DNA of 64,000 bases from Bdellovibrio bacteriovorus (GCF_001592745.1 NZ_LUKD01000001.1:1570848-1634847), one strand, 5' to 3'. Shown: positions 23,491 to 32,981, counted from the stretch's first letter. Made by a program: numbers and translations. Notes: generated from the letters alone by a model not told the origin.

Positions 23491-24477
23491 TTACTTCAGT
23501 AAACCTTGATCTTTCATCCATTGAACACTGTTATGGATGGCTTCGCGCGCTGGACGAGGTTTAAATCCTAATTCCTTTTGAGCTTTGGAAGAGTCAAACC
23601 AGTGATACATCGTTGCCGTGTAAGCGTTTTCTCGACTCAAAGGACCTTTAAGTCCCAACTTTTCCATTGTATCGCCGATAGCACCCACAGCGTGTAAAAC
23701 TGAGTCCGGCATTTGGTAAGGAGGAGGTTTTACTCCCGCTTCGGCTGCGATCATCGCGAAAAGATCCTTAATCAGGATATTTTCTCCAGATAAAATATAA
23801 CGTTCGCCGCTTCGTCCATTTTTCCAGGCACTCAAAATTCCTTGAACCACATCCTCAACGGCAACAACGTTCACGCCTCCGGAAGTATAGAACTTGAGTT
23901 TTCCTTGAGCGACTTTCAACTGCATCTTGCGACTGCCCTTTTTGGCATCCCCAGCACCATAGATGGTGGATGGGTTTAACATGACGGCGTTGATTTCACC
24001 TTTGTCACAAGCTTTCTTAACAATCTTTTCGGCTTCGTGTTTCGTTTCAAAGTAACCTAAGTTTAAGTCTGAAATGTTATAAGCCGATTCTTCATTCAGA
24101 ACATCTTGAGGTGTGTAGCCTGCGCCGATAGCAACTACGGAAGAAAGATAAACCAGACGACGCACTTTGTGTTCACGACACACGGACACCACGTTTGCGG
24201 TTCCTTCGACGTTCACTTTATCCATAAGATGGCGTTGTGATTTTTTGTAAGCAATGACTCCGGCAAGGTGAAAGACAGTATCAGCGCCTTTAAAGGCTTC
24301 TAATAAAGAGTGAACGTCAGTCACATCACCATGAACGTATTTGCACTGAACACCGGAAAGTTCAGAAAGGTCACTTTTAGGGCGAACAAGGGCATAAACA
24401 TGATGTCCTTCGTTCACTAAAGCGCGAGTAACCCAGCTTCCTAAAAATCCGTTGGCACCTGTAACTAGAACTTTCAT
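23491..24477 (-). CDS. NAD(P)-dependent epimerase/reductase (extended SDR)
   Basis: This 328-residue Rossmann protein has VTGANGFLGSWV (4-15, GxxGxxG) and a catalytic-type Tyr-Lys pair in YFETKHEAEK. It resembles the dihydroflavonol reductase / 3-beta-HSD-like branch. The substrate may be a sugar, sterol-like lipid or hopanoid precursor (HpnA is in this branch). It sits between a PAP2 phosphatase (four-base overlap) and a GT51 enzyme, pointing to envelope lipid or wall work. Confidence 0.85.
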   Translation of the reverse strand: MKVLVTGANGFLGSWVTRALVNEGHHVYALVRPKSDLSELSGVQCKYVHGDVTDVHSLLEAFKGADTVFHLAGVIAYKKSQRHLMDKVNVEGTANVVSVCREHKVRRLVYLSSVVAIGAGYTPQDVLNEESAYNISDLNLGYFETKHEAEKIVKKACDKGEINAVMLNPSTIYGAGDAKKGSRKMQLKVAQGKLKFYTSGGVNVVAVEDVVQGILSAWKNGRSGERYILSGENILIKDLFAMIAAEAGVKPPPYQMPDSVLHAVGAIGDTMEKLGLKGPLSRENAYTATMYHWFDSSKAQKELGFKPRPAREAIHNSVQWMKDQGLLK

Positions 24478-25058
24478 GGTGTGACTGCCTTCTTTTCATC
24501 CATTTTGGACAGGATCTTTTGACATAAAAGCGCAAAGAGAATTCCAAATGCCATTCCTAACAGAGCTCCGCCGAAGACGTCGGTCGGGAAGTGAACTCCG
24601 TTGTAGACACGACTATATCCGATAAGGGTGGCTAAAGCATAAACCGGAATTGCGGCTGCAGGAAACATGATGGCGGTGAAAGAGGCAAAGCAAAACATAT
24701 TCGTCGCGTGATTAGAAACAAAACTGTAACCGCCATAAGGAGCGCGGACCACGACATGCAGTCCTGGCGTATCACCTGGCCGAGGCCTTTGGATTGTTTT
24801 TTTGAATGCTTTGTTACCCACTCCATCCGAGATTGAGATAGCGGCAAGACAAAGAAAGAAAATGACGAGACCTTTTTTTATGCCACGTCTCCACATAAAA
24901 AGACCCAGCACAATGGGAACTAAAACTGTTTTAAAGAACGAAGTTTTATGTAGATCCGTAACGAATGGAAAAAACTGATCTGCCCAAGAGGCAGTCCATT
25001 GCGAATTGATCAACATCAAAAGGTTTTTATCGAGACTCAAAAGAAAATCTAACATCAT
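24474..25058 (-). CDS. PAP2-family membrane phosphatase
   Basis: This 194-residue membrane protein has the three PAP2 motifs: KKTIQRPRP, SNHAT (in place of the common PSGHA), and SRVYNGVHFPTD with catalytic His and Asp. About five helices are visible. Likely substrates are undecaprenyl pyrophosphate or lipid phosphates. It is the first gene of the minus-strand unit PAP2 - epimerase - mtgA - DUF523, all overlapping or within 8 bases. The Pro/Gly replacement in motif 2 is seen in some family members, so activity is still likely. Confidence 0.87.
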   Translation of the reverse strand: MMLDFLLSLDKNLLMLINSQWTASWADQFFPFVTDLHKTSFFKTVLVPIVLGLFMWRRGIKKGLVIFFLCLAAISISDGVGNKAFKKTIQRPRPGDTPGLHVVVRAPYGGYSFVSNHATNMFCFASFTAIMFPAAAIPVYALATLIGYSRVYNGVHFPTDVFGGALLGMAFGILFALLCQKILSKMDEKKAVTP

Positions 25059-25150
25059 GACGACTTTACCTTAGTTTTTCACCCGCAGAAAGTCTAGGTC
25101 TTCAGGTGGTCCAAGTGTCAGCGTTAAACTCGTGTGGCACTATTTTGTTT

Positions 25151-25903
25151 ATGGATAAAGCAACATGGTTTGGCCTCCTTGTAGGCTTCGGTGGGATATT
25201 GCTCGGGAACCTACTTGAGGGCGGGCACATCAGCTCTTTAATGCAGTTTACGGCTTTTGTTATCGTTCTTGCAGGAACACTCGGTGCCGTGATGGTCTCT
25301 AGTTCAGAGAAAGACTTAAAAACCGGTTTGGGTCTGGCAAAAAAGGCCTTCAATAAAGAAGAAAGCCAAGCTAAAAAGCGCATTCAAGAAATCGTGGATT
25401 GCGCGCGCTTTGCTAAAAAAGAATCTATTCTAGGCTTAGAGCCTCGCATCAACAAAATTGAAGACCCATTTCTAAGAAATATTTTGCGCAATGTTGTTGA
25501 TGGTGTGGAAGCAGAAAACATCCGCGATATTTTCGAAACACAAATTCAGACTGAAGAAGACGAACAACTTGCTGGTGCAAAAATCTGGACTGACGCGGGA
25601 GGTTTTGCTCCAACGATCGGTATTATTGGTGCGGTGCTGGGCCTTATTCATGTCATGGGCAATCTAACAGACACTAGCAAGCTGGGAGCGGGTATCGCTG
25701 TCGCTTTCGTTGCCACGGTTTATGGTGTAAGTTCCGCCAATTTGCTATTCTTGCCATTGGGAAATAAATTAAAACGCAAAGTTCAGTCAGACTCTCGCGA
25801 AAAGCAAATGGTGCTGGAAGGTGGCCTTCTTATCGCTAGTGGTATGAATCCAGTCGTCCTTGAACAAAAGCTATATGCCTTCTTAGACTCAGAACAAAGA
25901 TAG
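25151..25903 (+). CDS. motA: Flagellar motor stator protein MotA
   Basis: This 250-residue protein has four membrane helices. TM1-2 are in the first 55 residues; a cytoplasmic domain with the charged segment around residues 88-100 contacts FliG, and TM3-4 follow DAGGFAPTIGIIGAVLGLI. With MotB it forms the stator ion channel. ATG 25151 matches the usual family N-terminus (MDKATW); earlier in-frame GTG starts exist. No clear Shine-Dalgarno is visible before 25151. Confidence 0.93.
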   Translation: MDKATWFGLLVGFGGILLGNLLEGGHISSLMQFTAFVIVLAGTLGAVMVSSSEKDLKTGLGLAKKAFNKEESQAKKRIQEIVDCARFAKKESILGLEPRINKIEDPFLRNILRNVVDGVEAENIRDIFETQIQTEEDEQLAGAKIWTDAGGFAPTIGIIGAVLGLIHVMGNLTDTSKLGAGIAVAFVATVYGVSSANLLFLPLGNKLKRKVQSDSREKQMVLEGGLLIASGMNPVVLEQKLYAFLDSEQR

Positions 25904-25915
25904 GTCTAAGACAGA

Positions 25916-26665
25916 ATGGCAAGAAAACACAAGAAACACGAAGAACATGAAAATCACGAGAGATGGCTGGTCTCTTACGCGGATTTTATTACGCTTCTTT
26001 TTGCTTTCTTTGTGGTGATGTATGCGACTTCGACTGAAGACGCGGAAAAACAAAAAGAATTTGAAGATTCGATCAAATTGGAACTGCGTCTGACCGGACG
26101 TGGTGGTTCTGATAGCGCAGGCAATGAGCTTGAAAATGCGATCGCTGAACTGGTAATGCCTTTGGGAAACTTCCCCAAAAAAGGTGGCCCTGGCGAAGTT
26201 GAAGATTATGTTGTTCGTTCCTTGGATAAATCCATGGGGGCTCAGCAAAAGAAAGAGTCCATCCAAGATATTTATCATGATGCTGTCGGTGTTCGTATTG
26301 CGTTGGCAGCATCAACTTTCTTTCCATCAGGCTCTGCGAAGCTGAAAGCCTCTGCTTTGAGCTCTTTAGATAAAGTGGCCGAAGTTCTTAAATCAAATAC
26401 AAAACGCATCATCGTCGAAGGACATACCGACGATACTCCGATTCAAGACAGCCTATTTCCGAGCAATTGGGAACTGGCGGGTGGACGGGCCTCCGCAGTG
26501 GTTCGCTATTTCGTGAAAGTGCATCAGCTGGATGCAAAAAGATTTATTTCTATCTCATATGGCGATCAAAAACCGATCGTCCCTAATGACACTGAAGAAC
26601 ATCGTTCGATGAATCGTCGTATCGAAATCTTCATTGTGACCGACGATAAAAAAGTGGAAATCTAG
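25916..26665 (+). CDS. motB: Flagellar motor stator protein MotB
   Basis: This 249-residue partner of MotA has a basic N-terminus, then SYADFITLLFAFFVVMY with the ion-carrying Asp23. A plug region follows and an OmpA-like peptidoglycan-binding domain from about 115 (GHTDDTPI, NWELAGGRASAVVRYF, NRRIEIFI) anchors the stator to the wall. It lies 12 bases after motA. Whether protons or sodium drive it cannot be read with certainty; the Asp context is proton-type-like. A terminator follows. Confidence 0.94.
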   Translation: MARKHKKHEEHENHERWLVSYADFITLLFAFFVVMYATSTEDAEKQKEFEDSIKLELRLTGRGGSDSAGNELENAIAELVMPLGNFPKKGGPGEVEDYVVRSLDKSMGAQQKKESIQDIYHDAVGVRIALAASTFFPSGSAKLKASALSSLDKVAEVLKSNTKRIIVEGHTDDTPIQDSLFPSNWELAGGRASAVVRYFVKVHQLDAKRFISISYGDQKPIVPNDTEEHRSMNRRIEIFIVTDDKKVEI

Positions 26666-26673
26666 AAAATAAA

Positions 26674-26703
26674 AAAGCCGAAGCTTAGAAGCTTCGGCTT
26701 TGG
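26674..26703. terminator. Bidirectional terminator between motB and a convergent gene
   Basis: AAAGCCGAAGC and GCTTCGGCTTT pair perfectly around a short TTAGAA loop, preceded by AAAAAA and followed by TTT. It can stop motB transcription and that of the minus-strand gene at 26725. Confidence 0.85.
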
Positions 26704-26724
26704 TGGTTCGATTTACAATTTAGA

Positions 26725-27387
26725 TTAAACGCATTCTTTAAGTTTTCTTACGATCTCAAGAGCTTTTGCGCGATCTACTTTTTTCACTTCCATGATAGCT
26801 TGAACGAAGTTGTCTTCATTCTTTTTAGAAGCTGAAGAGTTGTTCAAGACATCATATCTTTCGATGATTTGAGTGTAGGAATCTCTTTCTGCTTTAGAGA
26901 AATCCGTTAGCATTTTTGTTGGAATGTCATTTTCCATTCTATCAAGAGCTTTGGACGTCACTTCCATTTCTTCTTTCGTTAGATTCGATTCTCTGTCGAG
27001 TTTTCTCATCCAACTATTAGCAATTACTTTTGCTGAAGCGTCAGCAGAATCTCTTAGGGATTTTCCTTCGGCGGCATCAGTTTTAGATACTTCACCACTC
27101 ATTTTTTTGGCCGCTACGATCGTCATCATCGATTCGATGCGCGCTGGGCTGTCTGAAAGAGATTTAGCAATGTCAGAAGCATGACTAGGAAGTTCGACGG
27201 CTTTTGCGATCGCTTCATGAGCTTCTTTGCTTTTTTGGATTTTAGTAGCCGTGCCACCTTTACCATATGCAAACTCTTTGATTTGCTTTGTGTAGTCCAC
27301 TAGCAACTCACGAGAAGTTTTAACTGGTGCTGCCACTGCAAAAGAAGATGCCAAAACGATAATTCCTGTTACAAATGCCTTTTTCAT
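26725..27387 (-). CDS. Exported protein, unknown function (220 aa)
   Basis: The signal peptide is MKKAFVTGIIVLASSFAVAA. The mature 200 residues are predicted mostly helical and highly charged (Lys, Glu, Ser), ending in a single cysteine (KLKECV). No motif is recognised. It is monocistronic: terminator 26674-26703 behind it and its own upstream region 27388-27572. Confidence 0.72.
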   Translation of the reverse strand: MKKAFVTGIIVLASSFAVAAPVKTSRELLVDYTKQIKEFAYGKGGTATKIQKSKEAHEAIAKAVELPSHASDIAKSLSDSPARIESMMTIVAAKKMSGEVSKTDAAEGKSLRDSADASAKVIANSWMRKLDRESNLTKEEMEVTSKALDRMENDIPTKMLTDFSKAERDSYTQIIERYDVLNNSSASKKNEDNFVQAIMEVKKVDRAKALEIVRKLKECV

Positions 27388-27572
27388 ACTCTCTCCCTAA
27401 TTTTGTAAATCGATACAATGGATTAATAAGCAAAAGACTTACCAGGTCCTTAGGCACTCTATACGCATTAGTTCTAACTGAAGTGTCAGAGATCTAACGG
27501 AGAGCGTTTTTTGTTAGTCGGATCTCGTTTTGAGACGGGGCCTAAAGCCATAATATTACAGGATTATTCAAA

Positions 27573-27605
27573 AACGAAAAAAGGGCGTGGAGATTTCACG
27601 CCCTT
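27573..27605 (-). terminator. Terminator of the 944-residue protein gene
   Basis: AAGGGCGTG (27581-27589) and CACGCCCTT (27597-27605) form a nine-base stem with a seven-base loop. On the minus strand it is followed by TTTTTCGTTTTT. The remaining 27388-27572 holds only the upstream region of the previous gene; I saw no other gene there. Confidence 0.85.
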
Positions 27606-27634
27606 CAAATTACCGGTACTTCAAATTGTCGATT

Positions 27635-30469
27635 TTAGTGCTTACCTGGCATTGAGATGCCTCTCATGGCATCTAGCCTTGCTTGAATTTCGTTATTGAA
27701 CTTTTGTTGTTCAATATCGAGTTTCTTTAAGTTTCTGATCTTGCTCCAGCTAACGGCATTAGCCATCGATCCATACATCATCACTTCGGTCGCCAAGCCT
27801 TGAAGCTGTTCCAAAGCAGTAACGGCAACATTGCGCTGTTGTTTGTTCAATTGAACAACGGCACCTTCTTGCTCGTCTCCGACACCTAGAGCTGTCGCAA
27901 GCTTTTTTACAGAACCTTGGATGTTTTGAAGTTGTTCCTCAAGCTCATAGTTTTCAAGGTCGGATTCAACAACTTCACGGCCTTCTTTATTGGTAACCTT
28001 AATACGTTTCATCATGCCGTTAAGAACAGCGAATTGATTTTCTACTTCTTTCAATGCTGGATGAGTTAAATCCTTTTCAAGGATGTGCGCGATATCAACC
28101 TTAAATTCAGAAGAAGGTTGCAGCAAATCACCCAAGATCGAAAGATACACTCTTTCTTCTTGGAATGCAGAATTCATGGCGCCGTTGTAAACCGGACCAC
28201 CTTCCAAATAGCGACTGCGAGTTGTCGAATCGAAATAAATTTTCAAAGTTTTCACTGGATTCGTTACCAAAGGACGACCATTGAAGAACTTACGACCTGG
28301 GTAATAAACGGCTTTCACCATCTTAGCGACGATTTCGTCATAGCTTTTGCCATACTCTTCAAATGCTTTTTGCATTTGTGCTTCTGTTCTTGTTTTCCAC
28401 CAATTCTGGAATGCCGATTCTTCAGCAGTGCCGATGACTGACGGACGAGTTTCGTGGATAAGATAGTCAATAGCGCCTTTGTACTGCTTTTTTCTGTCAG
28501 CAGTTTGAAGAGGATATTTATAGATATCTTTAGGCATAAGTGGAGCCATGCCTAAGTGATTGCAAGCATTAAACTGATCTGCCGGATTTCCGATCTGCGG
28601 TGGCAAGAAGACCGATGGATATCCGCGAGAATTCTTAATAGCTTGACCGCCATTTTCAACATCAGGTCCGCACAGCATCTGCATGACTAAATAGTCAGTT
28701 ACCTTTGGAGTCATGAAAAGACCCACTTGGCGATAGTACTTCGCACCTTTCACAGTTTCTTCATTCATCGGCGCATTTGCATAGGATTCCACCCAACCGC
28801 GACCGGGCTCCATCATTGGGTAAGGCTTACCGAAAGACCCATAGATCTTTCTAAGAAGATCGCGGTAAACCATAGATGTAGAGATGTTTTGCATAGCGAT
28901 GCCGATTTCTTCGTAAAGTTCAGAAAGACCAGCACCGATAACGTCTCTTTCGGTAGAGCGAATTTTTTCAAGAATGCCCGTAATCTTTTTCTTTTCTGGC
29001 GGATATAAATACTTCGCGTCTTCGCTTTGAAGAAGAGCATCAGCATTTGCTAAACCTTCTTTGATAGTTTTCAACTGCATACCTTCTAAAACTTGCGGTT
29101 TTAGGTAGTAAGTATCTTTCATGTCGTCCGTAAGGCCTTTAGCGACGACACCGTTGAATGGATAAGTCATAGTCAGGAATTTATTGGGAGCACTTTCGTC
29201 CCGGGCTTTTCTTACTTCAGAAACAAAAGCATCATAGAACGAATAGCTCGTATTAAACATAGATGTCATTTGGTGCAAAGCCTCTGACCAGTTCGAGTGA
29301 GCCTCGTACACCTCAGACATATTCATCATACGCCAGTCTGTCATCTTTTTACGGAAGTCTTTCATTTCTGCCTGAAGATCTTTGTCGTCAGCGGCCCAAC
29401 GGCTTTTCTTCATAAGATTCATTTTATCGTTCAAGCGGTCATTGACGTCGTAGAAATCGGCACCGTCGTACATGTTTTTCCATGTTGAGACCACGATGCG
29501 GTTCAGCCACATGTCGATAGCTACGAACGCCGTGATTTGCAAACCTTTTACTAGAAGAAGACGGATGCCTTTAAGGTGCATTGTGCCTGGAACCAACCAA
29601 AGAGCGATGTCTACACCTGTGATGCGCAATACAGTTTTAGTAAGAACCGACTGAGCCACACCCGCAAGACCTGAAGAGATCAACATAGAAACGATGCCTG
29701 GTGCGAACTCCCAAAGTTTCTTTTTCAGAACAAGGTATTCATAGGCTTTAGAACACGGATCTGCATCAATGCCGTTAGCTTGATCTTTCTCAGAAATCTT
29801 TCCACCCATCATGACTTTTGCACACGCCATAACATTTGGATCAGACGCCACTTGAGAAAGGTAAGTTTGCAAGAAAGCTCCGACCGTCATTCCAAGGTAA
29901 GGAATCATGTGGTGGAACTTAGGATTTTTCATATACATAGAAAGAACATTGGCCGTAACACCTTGTGAATACATGAACGTAAAGAAACCAAAAACACCAA
30001 TAGGCGAAAGGGAGTGCTCAATGTGTTGTTTCATCGCAATGGGATTTTGCGAATAGTTCGTAATAAGCTGACCTGCAACCACAGCTCCCATCGCTACGAA
30101 GAAGATCGCAGATTCAGCAGGAAGATTTCTTACAGAGTGCGACCAAGAAGCTTTAGAAGCTTGTTTTACGCGCACCATTTCTTCCATCAACATATGATTT
30201 AAAGATTTTGGAGAGTACTTGCGAAGTTCACCTTCTTCAGCAAAAGGAACTTCCATAGCTAACTTATTAGTATTCTTATCGTAAACTAGCGCTTTCTTTT
30301 CATTAGGATCTAATGTCAGACGGTATCCGAGTGGTTCCAAGTAATCGCGATAATGAGCTAATTGCGCCTTATCTTTTTCCGTCCACTCTGGGGCAGCCGA
30401 AGCAATAACTGGCGAAAATACCATATTGAACGTGGCGATCGCAGTAAGTGTTTTTTGGAACCATTTCAT
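27635..30469 (-). CDS. Large exported multi-helix protein, unknown function (944 aa)
   Basis: The signal peptide is MKWFQKTLTAIATFNMVFSPVIASA; the ATG at 30469 has AAGGAG six bases upstream, so an earlier in-frame start at 30514 is rejected. Residues about 90-335 contain several hydrophobic helices (for example SAIFFVAMGAVVAGQLI and LLLVKGLQITAFVAIDMWL). The last 600 residues are soluble, helical and charged, with four or more cysteines near VMACAKV, DPCSKA and MLCGPD. No known family or catalytic motif is recognised. It probably sits in the inner membrane with a large periplasmic part. It has its own terminator. Confidence 0.75.
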   Translation of the reverse strand: MKWFQKTLTAIATFNMVFSPVIASAAPEWTEKDKAQLAHYRDYLEPLGYRLTLDPNEKKALVYDKNTNKLAMEVPFAEEGELRKYSPKSLNHMLMEEMVRVKQASKASWSHSVRNLPAESAIFFVAMGAVVAGQLITNYSQNPIAMKQHIEHSLSPIGVFGFFTFMYSQGVTANVLSMYMKNPKFHHMIPYLGMTVGAFLQTYLSQVASDPNVMACAKVMMGGKISEKDQANGIDADPCSKAYEYLVLKKKLWEFAPGIVSMLISSGLAGVAQSVLTKTVLRITGVDIALWLVPGTMHLKGIRLLLVKGLQITAFVAIDMWLNRIVVSTWKNMYDGADFYDVNDRLNDKMNLMKKSRWAADDKDLQAEMKDFRKKMTDWRMMNMSEVYEAHSNWSEALHQMTSMFNTSYSFYDAFVSEVRKARDESAPNKFLTMTYPFNGVVAKGLTDDMKDTYYLKPQVLEGMQLKTIKEGLANADALLQSEDAKYLYPPEKKKITGILEKIRSTERDVIGAGLSELYEEIGIAMQNISTSMVYRDLLRKIYGSFGKPYPMMEPGRGWVESYANAPMNEETVKGAKYYRQVGLFMTPKVTDYLVMQMLCGPDVENGGQAIKNSRGYPSVFLPPQIGNPADQFNACNHLGMAPLMPKDIYKYPLQTADRKKQYKGAIDYLIHETRPSVIGTAEESAFQNWWKTRTEAQMQKAFEEYGKSYDEIVAKMVKAVYYPGRKFFNGRPLVTNPVKTLKIYFDSTTRSRYLEGGPVYNGAMNSAFQEERVYLSILGDLLQPSSEFKVDIAHILEKDLTHPALKEVENQFAVLNGMMKRIKVTNKEGREVVESDLENYELEEQLQNIQGSVKKLATALGVGDEQEGAVVQLNKQQRNVAVTALEQLQGLATEVMMYGSMANAVSWSKIRNLKKLDIEQQKFNNEIQARLDAMRGISMPGKH

Positions 30470-30554
30470 GGCTGCTCCTTGAAGACGGTTGTGTCTCACA
30501 CTGGATAGAAGCAAGCTTTGGGCCCTTTAGATAAAATATAGAAGAGCTTGGCAC

Positions 30555-30598
30555 GTCTCATTGTGAGACAGGACGAAACTAGGCACCCTGGTGTCTAG
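30555..30598 (-). other. Two short hairpins downstream of the DUF4105 gene
   Basis: GTCTCA-TTG-TGAGAC (30555-30569) is a perfect six-base hairpin. CTAGGCACC / GGTGTCTAG (30579-30587 / 30590-30598, one wobble) overlaps the stop codon of the DUF4105 gene. Neither is followed by a T-run on the minus strand. A second GTCTCACA copy lies at 30493-30500. Confidence 0.3.
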
Positions 30599-32400
30599 AA
30601 TATGACAGAGGCGGTAAATTCGGGGAGCTCATCCCTCACGCGACCTTCGAAACGAATTTCGAAATTAAGAACATCGAAAGAGACACCGGCCTTATTCTCA
30701 AAAAAGCCACGGCCTTCAGAAGTATTGTAAAGATACTTGGTACCGACCAGAGCACGCATTCCCGGTGTCTTTGTCATTAGTAAAATTTCCGGACCTAAAT
30801 AAGGTTGAGCAACCTCTGTCAGATTTAAGTTTTCAGAGACGCCAAGCAATGAAATCCTAGTGGCTTCAAGAAAAGAAAAATCAAAACTAAATCCGGCCGC
30901 CAAGTTAAAATAGGGGACAAGTTTTGGCATAGTTCCAACTTCAACTCGCCAAGAAACGGGAGTATCCAAAGTGGTCACCGGCGCCGTTGAAAAAGATTTT
31001 AAAAGCACGGCTTCATAAAGATCCAAATTTTGATTCTCTGAAAAATAGCGAAAATCAAAACTCAAGATTTCTAAATGAGAAAATGGCGAAAGCCCACTGT
31101 CATCGGATAAAAGATCGTGAAAAGCTCTGCGAAACTTAAAGCGATAAAAGTCTTCGTGATCAAATTGACCGTATCCTAAATACCAAGCCACAGAATTAGG
31201 ACTGCTTAAAGGTGACCTCGGTTGAGGAATCTGCACAGGAGATGTTTGGGGCCCCAGTCGCGCACGCGTTACCGACAAAGCATATTTCTCATTTTTATAT
31301 TCTTTTTCCTCTCGATATTCTTTTACCGCTAGATAGCTGATAGAGGCCTCAAGAGTTTCGGCTTTTTCTTTCACGTCTAAACTTGCGAGTGAAGAAGTGT
31401 CTTGGTGTCGCACTATTTTCTTAAGTGCGTTTTTCTGAGCTAAATTTAATCCGGCGTAACGAGCTCGCCACTCTGTTTGAAGTGAAAGTCGCAGTTTTTC
31501 ATCGGAAAGCAACCAGTGATCGTTCAATGTTTTAACGGTGTCCAGGGGGATCGTCGCATCATGGAACTGGCCCGACAGATCTAAATGGGGTTTTGCAACT
31601 TCAATAAGTTCCAAAATTTGCTGAGAGCAATTATCGCTTAAAAAATAATAATCAGCATAGCTGCCCTCAAGCTCAAGCAAATGATCGATTAAAAACGAAA
31701 CTTCAGAGGAGGAAAGATTTAATCGATACTCCCAAAGGTTTCTTCCTTCGAGGTTCGTGTACTCGCGCATTTTCTGATAATAGGGAAGCATCGAATAATT
31801 TCCGGGATAAAAACCAAAAAGCCCCTTCAAGGCGTAAAGTGCGCCACCATCAGGTCCGGTCATCGCAGCATAGTTGATTCCGTAATCGAGAAGTTCCAAT
31901 TGCTTTACATTTTTAGGGTTATGCAGGCGAAGAAAAGTGTGACCGAAGCTAGAACCCGCACTATTCAAATCACTTGAAGCAAAGACTAAAAATAATTCTG
32001 TGGCACCCAGTTGCTTTTTCCAGGCATCGCGCTCGGGGCAGGCGACGATATCTTGCGCATCCATCTTAAGCGCGCCTTTCAGCCATGACGTGCGCGCAAG
32101 GTAATGACACTGATACTTTTTAGCACTCTCGTCAGAAGAAAAAAGAACCTCGATGGTCTTTAATAGTTCTTCACGCGGACTCACAGAACCTTGTGAAGAA
32201 AGAAAGAAGTTTCCTAACAGAGGAGACTTAAAATCACCAAGCCAAGTCTTGCGATAATGACCCAAACGAATCCACTGAGGATCTTTCCACATCTCGCGTT
32301 CGATAGCTTGTTTTTGATAGGCAGAGACTTTATCTAAAGAAAAGCCCCACGTAAAAAGTGGGGCGATAAGAAAAAGACAAAAAAGGAAATTACGAACCAT
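30595..32400 (-). CDS. DUF4105 (Lnb N-terminal-like) outer membrane protein
   Basis: This 601-residue exported protein has signal peptide MVRNFLFCLFLIAPLFTWG. The N-terminal part matches DUF4105: SSDLNSAGSSFGHTFLRL (about 142-160), DYGINYAA and SDNCSQQILELI (about 255-266). His and Cys in those motifs look like a papain/NlpC-type active pair, though that is inference. From about 390 the sequence alternates hydrophobic and polar residues and ends in Phe, as outer membrane barrels do, so it may be a barrel carrying a periplasmic domain. It overlaps the DUF3015 gene by 11 bases. Confidence 0.82.
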   Translation of the reverse strand: MVRNFLFCLFLIAPLFTWGFSLDKVSAYQKQAIEREMWKDPQWIRLGHYRKTWLGDFKSPLLGNFFLSSQGSVSPREELLKTIEVLFSSDESAKKYQCHYLARTSWLKGALKMDAQDIVACPERDAWKKQLGATELFLVFASSDLNSAGSSFGHTFLRLHNPKNVKQLELLDYGINYAAMTGPDGGALYALKGLFGFYPGNYSMLPYYQKMREYTNLEGRNLWEYRLNLSSSEVSFLIDHLLELEGSYADYYFLSDNCSQQILELIEVAKPHLDLSGQFHDATIPLDTVKTLNDHWLLSDEKLRLSLQTEWRARYAGLNLAQKNALKKIVRHQDTSSLASLDVKEKAETLEASISYLAVKEYREEKEYKNEKYALSVTRARLGPQTSPVQIPQPRSPLSSPNSVAWYLGYGQFDHEDFYRFKFRRAFHDLLSDDSGLSPFSHLEILSFDFRYFSENQNLDLYEAVLLKSFSTAPVTTLDTPVSWRVEVGTMPKLVPYFNLAAGFSFDFSFLEATRISLLGVSENLNLTEVAQPYLGPEILLMTKTPGMRALVGTKYLYNTSEGRGFFENKAGVSFDVLNFEIRFEGRVRDELPEFTASVIF

Positions 32401-32869
32401 GACACATTGTATTTAGATCACTCTGTGTCGCAAGTTCTCTGTTTAAATTTTGCACTAGGTCTGAAGCTGTTGTGTTTGCAGCAGGGATGATTCTTTCATA
32501 AGAGCTTTGCGTGAAAGAGCCAAAAGCTTTTTGAGAAGCTTCATTATGGCAGCCTTTCATTTGCGCCAAAGTCGCTAATTTTTCACCATGACCTTGCGCC
32601 ATCTCGCGAGAAAGATCTTCTTGATTCACTTCCACGAAGTATTGAACTTCTTTTTCAGCCATAACCAAACCGTGAGCGTTGCAACCGGAAGTACCTGAAG
32701 TAATACCGAAAGGTTGAGTCAAAGTCGTATTATTCGTCGTCATTGCAAAAAGTTGCAGAAGTTTTGTGTTTTTAGAAATTACCATGCTGCCCAAACCACA
32801 ACCAGCATCGCCAGCGGCCCAAGCATTAGCTCCAAATAAAACGATGAACGACAAAATTAACTTTTTCAT
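32390..32869 (-). CDS. DUF3015 periplasmic protein
   Basis: This 159-residue protein has signal peptide MKKLILSFIVLFGANAWA. The DUF3015 core is visible: GCGLGSMV followed by TTNNTT..QPFGITSGTSGC. Four cysteines suggest disulfides. ATG 32869 with GGAGG eight bases upstream is preferred over an in-frame start five codons earlier that overlaps that ribosome site. It is upstream of, and overlaps, the DUF4105 gene, so the two are probably made together. Function is unknown. Confidence 0.82.
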   Translation of the reverse strand: MKKLILSFIVLFGANAWAAGDAGCGLGSMVISKNTKLLQLFAMTTNNTTLTQPFGITSGTSGCNAHGLVMAEKEVQYFVEVNQEDLSREMAQGHGEKLATLAQMKGCHNEASQKAFGSFTQSSYERIIPAANTTASDLVQNLNRELATQSDLNTMCHGS

Positions 32870-32981
32870 CCGTGAATCCTCCATAAGTTTTATTAAATCG
32901 TTGCGTATTTAAGTTTTAACATCAAAGCTTTTAGTAGGTGCAAAAGCATTCATGGACCAACGCCTAAGGAGGATATTCACG

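Noticed and set aside
27511-27699. 62-codon plus-strand ORF
   Set aside because: Crosses the terminator at 27573-27605 and has no ribosome site.
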